Below, piece by piece: positions 8,599 through 17,036 of a stretch of 35,007 bases of DNA (its first letter is position 1; every line of letters begins with the position of its first letter). Made by a program: the position numbers and the translations under genes. The notes beneath the pieces were generated by a model. It saw only the letters and a program-made list of their open reading frames with translations, was not told the origin of the DNA and made no database searches. This stretch comes from an uncultured Alphaproteobacteria bacterium (GTDB taxonomy: Bacteria > Pseudomonadota > Alphaproteobacteria > Micropepsales > Micropepsaceae): contig CADECX010000035.1 in the NCBI GenBank assembly GCA_902825865.1, positions 1 through 35,007 of the forward strand. Direction: 5' to 3'.

Positions 8599-9747
8599 TC
8601 AGGCGCTTAAAAGCCCACGCCGGACAAGGTTTTTCATCAAATCGGAAATGCCGAACGTCCAGGGCGGCACCTGCTTGCAGGTGGAAACCCGGTTCTCCAG
8701 CACGCCCAGCTTGGGGGTGGAGATGCGGACCACATCGCCTTCCTTGTGGGTGAAGCCCGAGCCCTTGACGTCGCGGTCCTGGGTGGGCGCGAACAGGGTG
8801 CCCAGAAACAGCACAAAACCGTCGGGATATTGATGCTCGCTGATGGTCTGTTTCACCAGTTCCAGCGGATCGCGGCTGATTTCGGACATGGTGGACTTGC
8901 CTTCCAGCCGGTAATTGTCGGTGCCGACGATTTCCAGCTCGACCACCGCCTGGCGCACGTCATCGATGGTGAATTTGTCATCGAACATGCGGATGAAGGG
9001 GCCCAGCGCCGAGGCGGCATTGTTGTCCTTGGCCTTGCCCAAAAGCAGCGCGCTGCGCCCTTCATAGTCGCGCAGGTTCACGTCATTGCCCAAAGTGGCG
9101 CCAACCGCCTTGCCGTGGCGGTCGACCACCACCACAACTTCCGGCTCGGGATTGTTCCAGGTGGACTGGGTGCGGATGCCGACATAGTCGCCCCAGCCGA
9201 CCGACGATAGCGGCGGCGCCTTGGTGAAAACTTCCGCATCGGGCCCGATCGCCACTTCGAGATATTGCGACCACAATCCGTCGGCGATCAGTGCGTCCTT
9301 AAGCTTGGCGGCTTCCGGCGAACCCGGCACCACTTTGCGGATATCAGTGCCGATGCGCGCCGCCAATTCCTCACGGATCGACTGGGCCCTGCCCGGCACG
9401 CCCTTGGCGCGTTCCTCGATCACCCGCTCAATGGCCGACACCGCGAAGGTGACACCTGCCGCCTTGACGCATTGCAGATCCACCGGCGCCAGCAGCTTGA
9501 CCTTGGGCTTGCCGCCATTCGACCAGGCGGTCTCAAGACCGAGATCATTGATGTCGCCCAAGTCCGCCCCTTGCGGCACGCCGTTCCACTTTTCCAGCAG
9601 CTCCGAAACGGTTGGCGCCGCTTTGCTGACGTCGAACACCCGGCCTTCCTTCACCACAATTGGCGTGGGGCCTTCGCCCATATCGATACGGCCAACCAGC
9701 ACGGCATCGCGCCAATCTTGCGGCAAGGGAAAGCTACTCTTGGTCAT
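8599..9747 (-). CDS. xylX: 2-keto-3-deoxy-pentonate dehydratase, FAH family (XylX)
   Basis: A 382-residue fumarylacetoacetate-hydrolase-fold protein. The regions LVGRIDMGEGPTPIVV, LLAPVDLQCVKAAGVTFAVS, IERVIEERAKG, LWSQYLEVAIGPDAEVFTK, NNPEPEVVVVVD and DVNLRDYEGRSALLLGKAKD match Caulobacter XylX, which dehydrates 2-keto-3-deoxy-D-xylonate to alpha-ketoglutarate semialdehyde. The Glu/Asp metal-ligand region EPEVVV is present. Its product is the substrate of the dehydrogenase encoded next in the operon. Only 9 bp separate it from the upstream TIM-barrel gene, so they are surely co-transcribed. The rest of the pathway (xylose dehydrogenase, lactonase, xylonate dehydratase) is not in the window, so D-xylose versus L-arabinose specificity cannot be decided. 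Confidence 0.85.
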   Translation of the reverse strand: MTKSSFPLPQDWRDAVLVGRIDMGEGPTPIVVKEGRVFDVSKAAPTVSELLEKWNGVPQGADLGDINDLGLETAWSNGGKPKVKLLAPVDLQCVKAAGVTFAVSAIERVIEERAKGVPGRAQSIREELAARIGTDIRKVVPGSPEAAKLKDALIADGLWSQYLEVAIGPDAEVFTKAPPLSSVGWGDYVGIRTQSTWNNPEPEVVVVVDRHGKAVGATLGNDVNLRDYEGRSALLLGKAKDNNAASALGPFIRMFDDKFTIDDVRQAVVELEIVGTDNYRLEGKSTMSEISRDPLELVKQTISEHQYPDGFVLFLGTLFAPTQDRDVKGSGFTHKEGDVVRISTPKLGVLENRVSTCKQVPPWTFGISDLMKNLVRRGLLSA

Positions 9748-9756
9748 GGCGGGTTC

Positions 9757-10872
9757 TTACAGCTCTAGCTTCAACGTGTTGCGGATGTAATTGGCGGTAA
9801 TGCGGGCGCTTTCCTTGGGCGTACGCCAGGGGGATGTATCCAGCTCCACATTTAAGTGACCGCGCCAATTGATGGACCTCAGATAGGAGACGATGGCCGG
9901 AAAATCCACCCCGCCCTCGCCCATCGGATAGAAATAGGGGTCGTTCATCATGTCGCGGTCGGGCTTGGGCACATTCTTGGTGCCGCCCTTGTCCTCGCGC
10001 TTGGTATCCTTGAAGTGATACTCGATCACGCGACTGCCCAATTTCTTGGCCAGCGCCACGGGGTCCATCCCCGCCATGGTGATATGGCCGGTATCCAAAA
10101 CAAATTGCACATTTTCCGGCTTGGTATTTTCCATCAGATACATGGTCTCGCGCTCATCCTGGATCTGGCTTCCCAGATGGGCGTGGACGCCGAACTTCAT
10201 GCCCAGCTCTTCGCGGATGCGCCGACCCAGAAGTTCGCAGGTCGTGGCGATTTCCTTCAAATCCGCCAGCGGCGTGCCATTGGGTTGCTTGCGCGGACCG
10301 GTGTTGGTCTTCTGATGATCGCAGCCGAAGCGGCGCGAGAAACGCGTCATATTGAAGTGATTGTCAACCACCGCCTGGCGCTGCGCCGGATCGTGGAAGT
10401 TGACGCTGCCGCCCGCCGCGCCGCCGGTGATGGCGGTGAACTGCGCCCCGATCTCATACATGCGGTGCTGCAAGGCTTCCCAGCGGTCGGGATAATAGAC
10501 TTCGCGCTTGACGCGGGCGCCCTTGGGATACTTCCAGCTATAGCCATCGGGCCAGGCCTTCATCGCCTGGGTGTCGCGCGGCGCCGGCTCAAAGCCGTCC
10601 GACGTGGCGCAGAAGGAAGAACCGAAAATTTCGAAATAGCGGAAGCCGACGTCGCGCCCCTCGGTGATGCCGACAAAGGGACTGCCTTCCCAGCCGCCGC
10701 GTGTGTTGGTGGTATAGCCGATGCGGAATTGCTGCTGCTGGGTCAGCAGAGGTTGCTTTTCCATCCGGGGCGACCCGGCATAAGCCGGCCCCGTGGTCTG
10801 CGCATAAAGCGGCCGCGCGGCCAGCAATCCGCCCGCCGCAACCGAAAGGCCAAAGAATCTCCTGCGATCCAT
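9757..10872 (-). CDS. Tat-exported xylose-isomerase-like TIM-barrel protein
   Basis: A 371-residue protein with a twin-arginine signal (MDRRRFFGLSVAAGGLLAA) followed by an AP-endonuclease-2/xylose-isomerase-like TIM barrel. Metal-site-like segments are visible: GVHAHLGSQIQ, FVLDTGHITMAGMDP and VIEYHFKDTK (usual for sugar-phosphate isomerase/epimerase proteins), and a C-terminal GHLNVELDTSP. ATG at 10872 is chosen because the twin-arginine motif directly follows; an in-frame start at 10926 would bury it. As first gene of the operon with xylX and xylA, a role in releasing or converting an extracytoplasmic sugar or sugar acid is likely, but the substrate cannot be read from sequence. Upstream lies a 248 bp divergent promoter region with a perfect palindrome. 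Confidence 0.8.
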   Translation of the reverse strand: MDRRRFFGLSVAAGGLLAARPLYAQTTGPAYAGSPRMEKQPLLTQQQQFRIGYTTNTRGGWEGSPFVGITEGRDVGFRYFEIFGSSFCATSDGFEPAPRDTQAMKAWPDGYSWKYPKGARVKREVYYPDRWEALQHRMYEIGAQFTAITGGAAGGSVNFHDPAQRQAVVDNHFNMTRFSRRFGCDHQKTNTGPRKQPNGTPLADLKEIATTCELLGRRIREELGMKFGVHAHLGSQIQDERETMYLMENTKPENVQFVLDTGHITMAGMDPVALAKKLGSRVIEYHFKDTKREDKGGTKNVPKPDRDMMNDPYFYPMGEGGVDFPAIVSYLRSINWRGHLNVELDTSPWRTPKESARITANYIRNTLKLEL

Positions 10873-11042
10873 CGTCGTCTTCCTTCCCCTGGAGGTCCAG
10901 CGCCTCTCGCGGGCGCCTTCGTGCATAGAGTTTAATCAGCCGGGGGCGCTATCGCCACCCCGGCCTACCAGACCTACTCTGGCTACCGGGCCCAACTCAA
11001 GCATCATCCGCTCGTCTCTCAACATGTGGAAATCACCGGCAG

Positions 11043-11059
11043 ATATTGCAGTGCAATAT
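11043..11059. promoter_or_regulatory. Perfect palindrome in the divergent promoter region, likely operator
   Basis: ATATTGCA-G-TGCAATAT is a perfect 8+1+8 palindrome, 61 bp before the start codon of the short-chain dehydrogenase and about 170 bp from the start of the divergent TIM-barrel/xylX/xylA operon. Position and symmetry fit a dimeric repressor operator serving one or both units. No regulator gene is encoded nearby and I cannot assign the family. Confidence 0.6.
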
Positions 11060-11120
11060 TGGAATTTATGGGTATAACCGGCCCCGTTCAGACTCCAGTT
11101 CAGACTGAGGATCACAGCTT

Positions 11121-11867
11121 ATGATTTACGCAGGGCGTTTTTTGGGCCGCAACGCAATCATCACCGGCGGCGCGTCCGGCCTTGGCCTGGAGGCGGCCAG
11201 GCGCATCACGGCCGAAGGCGGCAAAGTCTCGCTGTGGGACCTCAGCCCTGAAGCCCTGGCAAGCGCCAAAAGAGAAAGCGGCGCTGTCCATACCGTGGCG
11301 CTGGATGTCAGCGACGCCAAGGCGGTCGAGGCCGCGGTGGCCGATTCCGCCAAGGCGCTGGGCAAGATCGACATCCTGATCAACAGCGCCGGCATTACCG
11401 GCGCCACCCAGCCAGTCATCGGCTATCCGATCGACAGTTGGCTGAAAGTGATGGATGTCAATGTCAACGGGCTTTTCTATTGCTGCCGCTTTGTCGCGCC
11501 GCTGATGGTGGAAAAGGGTTACGGCCGGATCGTCAACATCTCCTCCGTCGCCGGCAAGGAGGGCAATCCCAATGCCAGCTCCTATTCCGCGGCCAAGGCC
11601 GCAGTGCTGGGCTTCACCAAATCCCTGGGCAAGGAACTTGCGACCAAGGGCGTGATCGTCAATGCGGTGACGCCGGCGACATTCGAAAGCCCGATTCTGA
11701 AGAATGTGCCGCAGAGCCATATCGATTACATGCGCTCCAAGATCCCGATGGACCGCTTCGGCACCGCCGGCGAAATCGCCGCCGCGGTATGCTGGCTGGC
11801 CAGCGAGGAATGTTCCTTCACCACCGCCAGCACGCTGGATACGTCGGGCGGGCGAACCACCTACTGA
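11121..11867 (+). CDS. Short-chain dehydrogenase/reductase
   Basis: A 248-residue classical SDR. The coenzyme motif TGGASGLG lies at 15-22, the NAG-type segment INSAGI follows, and the catalytic set is S142, Y155 and K159 (in SSYSAAKAA). After the first strand come WDLSPEAL and LDVSD, where an acidic or polar residue suggests NAD(H) preference. Substrate cannot be read from sequence. Divergence from the Weimberg genes across a shared palindrome suggests a sugar or sugar-acid dehydrogenase, but the protein does not closely resemble Caulobacter xylose dehydrogenase XylB. The start is supported by GAGGATC upstream of the ATG. The 3' end (GGGCGGGCGAACCACCTACTGA) is echoed in part about 70 bp downstream. 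Confidence 0.85.
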   Translation: MIYAGRFLGRNAIITGGASGLGLEAARRITAEGGKVSLWDLSPEALASAKRESGAVHTVALDVSDAKAVEAAVADSAKALGKIDILINSAGITGATQPVIGYPIDSWLKVMDVNVNGLFYCCRFVAPLMVEKGYGRIVNISSVAGKEGNPNASSYSAAKAAVLGFTKSLGKELATKGVIVNAVTPATFESPILKNVPQSHIDYMRSKIPMDRFGTAGEIAAAVCWLASEECSFTTASTLDTSGGRTTY

Positions 11868-12152
11868 GGGTCGGGTGGCACTTATTCGGTGGCGCAGCTG
11901 CCCTGCGGTCGCTGCGCTGGGCGGACGCACGACCTACTGAAGCAATCCTTATTGGCGATGTTCCGGAAAGCCGGCGCCGCCACACTTTTTTCCATTTTTG
12001 ATCAATAGGTTACTGGAATTTTCCCTGCTGACAGGGCCGTCCGGCGCGTTAACAATTTCCGCCACAAAAAAGATGCGCCCGGACCGCTATTTATCTGATC
12101 TTCAGCCCCCTCGCCGCATCTTCCCGGGGCCGAGAATGAGCCCTTTTTCCCG

Positions 12153-13610
12153 ATGGTCCGCCTGATGACAGAGATGCGTGAGAGCGACGATCTCTATATC
12201 GATATCGACGGCACCTTGCTGCGCACCGACCTGCTGCACGAAGCCGCCTGGCGTCATGTCAAAACCGCGCCTTGGCGGATCTTCACCTTGCTGCGCCTGG
12301 CGCTGAAGGGACCGGCGCCGCTGAAGACCTTTTTGGCGCGGAAAATCCAGTTCGATCCGGCCACGCTTCCCTACGAAAGCGCGGTGACCGATCTCATCGC
12401 CCAGCGCATAAAACAGGGCGCGCGGACCATCCTGATCACCGCCTCGCATCAGACCTATGCCAGCCGGATCGCCGAGCATCTGGGTTTGCCGGGCGGCGGC
12501 TATGGCAGTTCCAAGCGGCTGAATCTCAAGGGCGCCACCAAACTGACGCGCATTCAGGCCCTCAACCAGGGCCGGGAGTTCGTCTATGCTGGCAACTCCA
12601 GCGCCGATCGTCCGATCTGGGCGGCGTCGAAAAAGGAAATCCTGGTGAACGCACCTTCCAAGGACGTCAAGGCGGCGACGGAATCGGGGCGAGCGGAGTT
12701 GGTCGTGAAAACACGTCCGCCAGTTTGGCGGGCTTTCCTCAAGGAAATGCGGCTGCACCAATGGGCGAAAAACACCTTGGTGTTCGTGCCGCTCTTCACC
12801 TCACACAGCTATCGCGACCCGCATTTGCTGGGGCTGGCGTTCCTGGCCTTTCTGGCTTTCGGCCTTTGCGCCTCGGGACATTATTTCCTCAATGACCTGC
12901 TGGACCTGGATGCCGACCGGGCCCATCGCACCAAATGCCGCCGTCCCCTGGCCTCGGGCGATCTGCCGATCCTCTATGGCCCCTTGGGCACGATCCTGCT
13001 GACCGCCGCCGGTCTGGCCTTGGCCATCGCTTTCCTGCCTTGGAAATTCACCGCCCTGCTGGTCGGCTATCTCGCTTTGACCAACCTTTATTCCTTTTAC
13101 CTGAAGAGCAAATCGACCGCCGACGTTTTTGCACTGGCGCTTTTGTACACGGTCCGTGTGGTGGCCGGCGGCGCCGCGATCGCGATCAGCCTGTCATCCT
13201 GGCTGCTGGCCTTTTCGATGTTCGTGTTCATCAGCCTGGCCTATCTCAAGCGCTATATCGAAATCGTCGCGCTGGCCGAAGGCCAGGCCAAAGGGCGCGG
13301 TTACGTCAAGGACGATGCCGACACCATGTTTTCGCTGGGCGTCGCCAATGCGACCGCCTCGACCGTGGTTCTGGCCTTTTACATTTCTAGTGCAGAAGTC
13401 AGAACACTCTACCAAGAACCGGGCGTGCTCTGGCTGCTCTGTCTGTTGATGCTCTATTGGAGCAATCGCATTTGGATCGGGGCCAGGCGCGGCAAGATCC
13501 ATGACGACCCGGTCGTGTTCGCCATCAAGGACAGGGTCAGCCGCTATGTTTTTCTGGCCATGATCATCGTGGTGCTCGCGGCCCGCATCCTGCCAAAGGG
13601 GACTTTATGA
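12153..13610 (+). CDS. HAD phosphatase-UbiA prenyltransferase fusion (DPPR synthase-like)
   Basis: A 485-residue two-domain protein. Residues 1 to about 190 form a soluble HAD domain with nucleophile motif DIDGTLL (D17, D19), LITASH as motif II and YAGNSSADRPIW as motif IV. Residues from about 200 form a membrane UbiA domain of eight or nine helices opening with EMRLHQWAKNTLVFVPLF; the prenyl-diphosphate-binding motif NDLLDLDADRAHR starts at N247, and KCRRPLASG follows. This UbiA type includes decaprenyl-phosphate phosphoribosyltransferase. A fused phosphatase would remove the sugar phosphate after transfer, a step done by a separate enzyme in mycobacteria. ATG codons at 12165 and 12174 are alternative starts. 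The next gene overlaps by 4 bp (ATGA). Sugar donor and lipid are inferred from family, not shown. Confidence 0.82.
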   Translation: MVRLMTEMRESDDLYIDIDGTLLRTDLLHEAAWRHVKTAPWRIFTLLRLALKGPAPLKTFLARKIQFDPATLPYESAVTDLIAQRIKQGARTILITASHQTYASRIAEHLGLPGGGYGSSKRLNLKGATKLTRIQALNQGREFVYAGNSSADRPIWAASKKEILVNAPSKDVKAATESGRAELVVKTRPPVWRAFLKEMRLHQWAKNTLVFVPLFTSHSYRDPHLLGLAFLAFLAFGLCASGHYFLNDLLDLDADRAHRTKCRRPLASGDLPILYGPLGTILLTAAGLALAIAFLPWKFTALLVGYLALTNLYSFYLKSKSTADVFALALLYTVRVVAGGAAIAISLSSWLLAFSMFVFISLAYLKRYIEIVALAEGQAKGRGYVKDDADTMFSLGVANATASTVVLAFYISSAEVRTLYQEPGVLWLLCLLMLYWSNRIWIGARRGKIHDDPVVFAIKDRVSRYVFLAMIIVVLAARILPKGTL

Positions 13611-13975
13611 AACCGGCGATTTTTACCGCCATCCTGGCTGCCGTCTCATTGTCCGCTCTTGCCCAAGTGGCGCTGAAACTCGGCACCGGGCCGCTGAAAT
13701 CCACGGCCGGAAAAAGCACCGCCGATGTGATCCTGGCGGTGGCGGCCGAGCCCTTCATCTGGATCGGTCTCGCAATCTACGGGGCATCGGTTCTGGGCTG
13801 GATATGGGTTCTGTCCAAAACCGATGTTTCGGTGGCCTATCCCTTTGTCGGTCTCGGCTTTGTCCTGACCGCCGTCATGGGCGCCGTGTTCCTGCATGAG
13901 AATGTCTCGCCGCTCCGCATTGCCGGAACCCTGCTGGTCATTTTCGGCTGCGTCCTGATCGCCCGCTCGGCTTGA
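13607..13975 (+). CDS. Small SMR/EamA-like membrane protein, possible lipid-sugar flippase
   Basis: A 122-residue protein with four predicted membrane helices (about 5-22, 42-65, 70-93 and 100-118). It resembles the small multidrug resistance / ArnE-ArnF group: SLSALAQVALKLGTG in helix 1, IYGASVLGWIWVLSKTDVSVAYPFVGLGF spread over helices 2-3, and an ending FLHENVSPLRIAGTLLVIFGCVLI. It overlaps the HAD-UbiA gene (ATGA) and the glycosyltransferase gene begins 2 bp after its stop, so all three form one operon. ArnE/ArnF-type proteins flip undecaprenyl-phosphate-linked sugars, and moving a prenyl-linked sugar across the inner membrane is the natural reading here. A drug-efflux role cannot be excluded from sequence alone. 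Confidence 0.8.
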   Translation: MKPAIFTAILAAVSLSALAQVALKLGTGPLKSTAGKSTADVILAVAAEPFIWIGLAIYGASVLGWIWVLSKTDVSVAYPFVGLGFVLTAVMGAVFLHENVSPLRIAGTLLVIFGCVLIARSA

Positions 13976-13977
13976 CC

Positions 13978-15606
13978 ATGACGGACAAGCGCGCCGATAT
14001 CGTCTGGCCTTTGATCTTGACGGCCGTTGTTGTGCTGCTGTTCGTCACCGGCGCGCCAACCGACACCGCCTTTTCCTGGCCGGACTCACCCCGGCATGCC
14101 TTGAACGGCGCCTTCCTGCTGGATTTCGCGCGCGATCATCCGCTGCACGATCCCACCGGCTATGCCTACAATTATTATGCCCAGTATCCGGCGCTCACCA
14201 TCCTGTTCTATCCGCCGCTGTTCTACGTTTTGCTGGCGGCCTTTTATGCGATTTTCGGCGTTTCGCAGACTGCGGCAATCGCGGCGGAATGCGTCTGCTA
14301 CGCCGCCCTGGCCATCGGCAGCTACCGGCTGGCGCGCTTTTGGCTGGGATCGCTTCCCGCTTTCGGCGCCGCCCTGATCCTGATCTCGGCGCCCGAAATC
14401 GCCTATTGGGGCCGGCAGGTGATGCTGGAGATTCCCTCCTTCGCGCTTCTGGTCTGGAGCGCGGTGTTTTTCATGCGCCATCAGCGCGAAAACCGCATCG
14501 TCTGGCTTTATCTGGCCGCGGCGCTGGCGGTGCTGGCGGCTTATACCAAGCTTACCGCCCTCTTTATTGTGCTGATGTATTTCATCGTGCTGCTGCAGAG
14601 CCGTGGCGCCAGGCTGTTTGCCGACAAGCACAGTTACATCATCGCGCTGCTGACAATTGTCGGGCTGGTGCCGCTTGCCGTCCTGACCTTGAAATTCGGC
14701 CAAGCCAATATGCAGTCGGTCAGCGGCATATCCGACAGCGAGGTTTCCCGCGCAACCTTGTCGGGCTGGCTCTGGTACGCCAAGCAGATGCCTGCCCAGT
14801 TGGGCTGGCCCGCATTGCTGGCGGCGCTGCTGGGTCTTGGCTCTCTGGCGCTGGACCGGAGCCGGATACGGGAATATCTGCCTCTGATCCTGTGGCTGGT
14901 CATCGGCTATCTGTTTTTCTCGGCCATCGATCTCAAGGAGGCCCGTCACAGCGTCTTTCTGCTGCTTCCGCTTGCCGTCATCGCCGCATCCGGCCTGACC
15001 TTCCTGCTGCGCAAGCAGCCCGCGGCCGCAAACGGCGTGCTCATCGCAATCGGTGTCTTCACCCTGGGTTGGACGATGCATGCCAGGCCGGTTCAATATG
15101 TCGCCGGTTATCGCGAGCTCTCCGACTATATCGCCCAGGTCGCGCCCAAGAATGCCGTGGTGGTCTTTTCCGGCTATCGCGACGGATCCTTCATCTACGC
15201 CATGCGCACCCATGAGGAACGGCGTGACATCTCCATCATACGCAGCGACAAGCTGCTGCTCAGGATCGCGGTGCGGCGCAGCCTGGGCGTGGAGCAGAAA
15301 TTGATGAGCGAGGATGAGATCCAATCCATGCTCAACGGATTGGGGGTGCAGTATATCGCGGCCCAGCCGGATTTCTGGACCGACCTGGAAGCCATGAAGC
15401 GGTTTGAGAATGTGCTGCATAGCAGCCATTTCCAGAAGCTGCGCACCTTCACCATGCCCGCCAACTATCCCGCCCAGGAAAAGCAGATCGTCGTCTACAA
15501 AAATCTCGATCCCGTCAGCGACAAGCCCCGGCAGCTGAACATCGAGCTTCCGATGATCGGCAAGAAGATTTCCGGCACCGTCGGCCAGAACGGGTCGGCC
15601 AAATAG
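13978..15606 (+). CDS. GT-C (PMT/ArnT-like) membrane glycosyltransferase
   Basis: A 542-residue integral membrane protein with ten or more hydrophobic segments up to about residue 360 and a soluble C-terminal part. The first periplasmic loop holds the acidic GT-C signature SWPDSPRHALNG (about residues 29-40). Later comes YPPLFYVLLAAFYAIFG and the loop FFSAIDLKEARHSVFLL, typical of PMT_2/ArnT-type enzymes that use polyprenyl-phosphate sugars in the periplasm. ATG at 13978 is preferred over the in-frame TTG at 13972, which overlaps the previous stop codon. Third gene of the HAD-UbiA/SMR operon, it is the probable transferase that moves the flipped sugar to an acceptor, perhaps lipid A, a glycan or a protein. 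The acceptor is unknown. Confidence 0.85.
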   Translation: MTDKRADIVWPLILTAVVVLLFVTGAPTDTAFSWPDSPRHALNGAFLLDFARDHPLHDPTGYAYNYYAQYPALTILFYPPLFYVLLAAFYAIFGVSQTAAIAAECVCYAALAIGSYRLARFWLGSLPAFGAALILISAPEIAYWGRQVMLEIPSFALLVWSAVFFMRHQRENRIVWLYLAAALAVLAAYTKLTALFIVLMYFIVLLQSRGARLFADKHSYIIALLTIVGLVPLAVLTLKFGQANMQSVSGISDSEVSRATLSGWLWYAKQMPAQLGWPALLAALLGLGSLALDRSRIREYLPLILWLVIGYLFFSAIDLKEARHSVFLLLPLAVIAASGLTFLLRKQPAAANGVLIAIGVFTLGWTMHARPVQYVAGYRELSDYIAQVAPKNAVVVFSGYRDGSFIYAMRTHEERRDISIIRSDKLLLRIAVRRSLGVEQKLMSEDEIQSMLNGLGVQYIAAQPDFWTDLEAMKRFENVLHSSHFQKLRTFTMPANYPAQEKQIVVYKNLDPVSDKPRQLNIELPMIGKKISGTVGQNGSAK

Positions 15607-15670
15607 GAGCGACCGGCAACCCGTAGCGGCTGCGAAGCAGGCGCGGCAGCACTGCGCCGGATGACTTTTT

Positions 15671-16687
15671 CTAAGAATACCTGCGTAGATAGTGCAGGAC
15701 GGCGATCTCAACCGGGCGCAGCCCACCACGGCCGCGCTTGGGAATTCGCAGCCGCAACCCGCCCTCCTCGAAACCGGTAAAGATCGCGGGATGAATGTAG
15801 CATTTCCTACAGACCGCGATTGTGTTGCCCAGTTCCTCAGCCACCTCCGCCACAATGGCGCGCGCCGCCTTCTTGCTCGCCGTTCCTTCGAAGTTACTGA
15901 AGCCGACCGCCGCCTTGACAGTTCCAGCCCAGGTGCGGAAGTCCTTGGCGGTAATATCCCGGCCGGTGATTTCCTTCAGATAGGCGTTGACGTCGGAGGA
16001 GGACAAGCCGCGGATCGACCCGTCCTCGCCGCGATACTCAAACAGATTCTGGCCGGGCAGCTCCTGGCAGGAGCGGACGATTTTCGCCACCCGCTTGTTG
16101 TGCAGCGACAAGGACCATTCCTTACCGCTCTTCCCTCGAAACAGAAAACGTATGTCGCCGCCCCGCACCTTCACATGGCGATTGCGCAAAGTGGTGAGGC
16201 CGAAGCTGCGATTGTTGCGGGCATAATCCTCATTTCCTACTCGGATCAGTGTTTCTTCCAGCAGGGTAACGATTGCGGCCAGAATCTTCTCGCGCGGCAG
16301 GCCGGACAGGGCCAGATCCTGCTTCAGGCGCCCCCGCAAACCGGGCAAGGCTTTCGCGAAATCGACAAGATGCGAATATTTTGCGCTGTCGCGCACCGCC
16401 GCGAAGTCCGGATGATAGCGATACTGCTTGCGACCGCGCGCATCCCGGCCGGTCGCCTGCAAGTGCGCGTCCGGCTGGGGCGAAATCCACACGCCCTTCC
16501 AGGCCGGCGGTATCACCAGGCTGTTGATCCGCTTTAACAGCGTGCGGTTGCGCACCGCCTTTCCTGACGGCAGACGATAGTGAAAGTGCCCGCTGGCTCC
16601 CAGCCGGCTTATGCCAGGCTGCTGATCGGTGACATAGCTGAGACCTGCCGATGCGGCCGCGTCCCGGTGTTCGCTGAGGTCGGACAT
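15671..16687 (-). CDS. DNA topoisomerase IB
   Basis: A 338-residue type IB topoisomerase of the bacterial poxvirus-like group. The N-terminal part has GFHYRLPSGK-like GHFHYRLPSGKAVRN and RINSLVIPPAWKGVWISP. The catalytic domain shows RVGNEDYARNNRSFGLTTLRNRH split over about 175-200, KDFRTWAGTV and the active-site tyrosine Y297 in CRKCYIHPAIF. These enzymes relax supercoils through a 3'-phosphotyrosyl link. ATG at 16687 is chosen because conserved sequence starts there; the in-frame extension to 16807 overlaps the DUF3309 gene. It lies 23 bp downstream of that gene on the same strand, so the two are probably co-transcribed. In alphaproteobacteria this gene pair often belongs to the general stress response. 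Confidence 0.9.
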   Translation of the reverse strand: MSDLSEHRDAAASAGLSYVTDQQPGISRLGASGHFHYRLPSGKAVRNRTLLKRINSLVIPPAWKGVWISPQPDAHLQATGRDARGRKQYRYHPDFAAVRDSAKYSHLVDFAKALPGLRGRLKQDLALSGLPREKILAAIVTLLEETLIRVGNEDYARNNRSFGLTTLRNRHVKVRGGDIRFLFRGKSGKEWSLSLHNKRVAKIVRSCQELPGQNLFEYRGEDGSIRGLSSSDVNAYLKEITGRDITAKDFRTWAGTVKAAVGFSNFEGTASKKAARAIVAEVAEELGNTIAVCRKCYIHPAIFTGFEEGGLRLRIPKRGRGGLRPVEIAVLHYLRRYS

Positions 16688-16710
16688 GAACCAATGGTTT
16701 TGACGATGAC

Positions 16711-16863
16711 CTACGGCCTGCCGGTAATGAGAAGCACGAGCAGGATAATGACAACGATTCCCAACCCGCTTCCCGGGTAATAGCCCCAGTTCGCGCTGTA
16801 GGGCCAAAGCGGCAGGGCGCCGATGAGCAGCAGGATCAGGACGATCAGCAGAACCAGGCGCAT
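16711..16863 (-). CDS. DUF3309 small membrane protein
   Basis: A 50-residue protein. It begins MRLVLLIVLILLLIGALPLW, continues PYSANWGYYPGSGLG and ends in a second hydrophobic stretch IVVIILLVLLITGRP. This is the whole DUF3309 pattern: two short helices around a WPYS...WGYYPSGGLG-like turn, usually about 50 residues. Function is unknown; members are common near stress genes in proteobacteria. AAGGAAT lies a few bases before the ATG. Topoisomerase IB follows 23 bp downstream. On the minus strand GGAAC (complement of 16914-16918) then CATT after 16 bp could be a weak EcfG-type promoter. Confidence 0.85.
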   Translation of the reverse strand: MRLVLLIVLILLLIGALPLWPYSANWGYYPGSGLGIVVIILLVLLITGRP

Positions 16864-16981
16864 GGCGGATTCCTTCTTTTTATTGAAGGCGGTAATGCGT
16901 GCCTCAGAACTGGGTTCCGATCCCCTTCGTACATTTCATCGCCGCCCACGCTGGCGGCGAACCAAATAGGCAGTCACAAGC

Positions 16982-17007
16982 GGAAACCGGCGGGCTTCTC
17001 GGGCGTT
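16982..17007 (+). promoter_or_regulatory. Possible EcfG-type stress promoter before the hemerythrin gene
   Basis: GGAAA (16982-16986), 17 bp, then CGTT (17004-17007) lies 29 bp before the start codon. The alphaproteobacterial general-stress sigma factor EcfG prefers GGAAC-N16/17-CGTT, so one base differs. The call rests on this match plus the stress-type genes on both sides. Confidence 0.3.
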
Positions 17008-17036
17008 GCGGAGTGGAACTTGCGAGGAATCCCATC

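Noticed and set aside
14086..15855. 589-codon minus-strand open frame antisense to the GT-C gene
   Set aside because: It has very high Gln, Gly and Arg content and no hydrophobic or catalytic pattern, while the plus strand encodes a coherent membrane protein.
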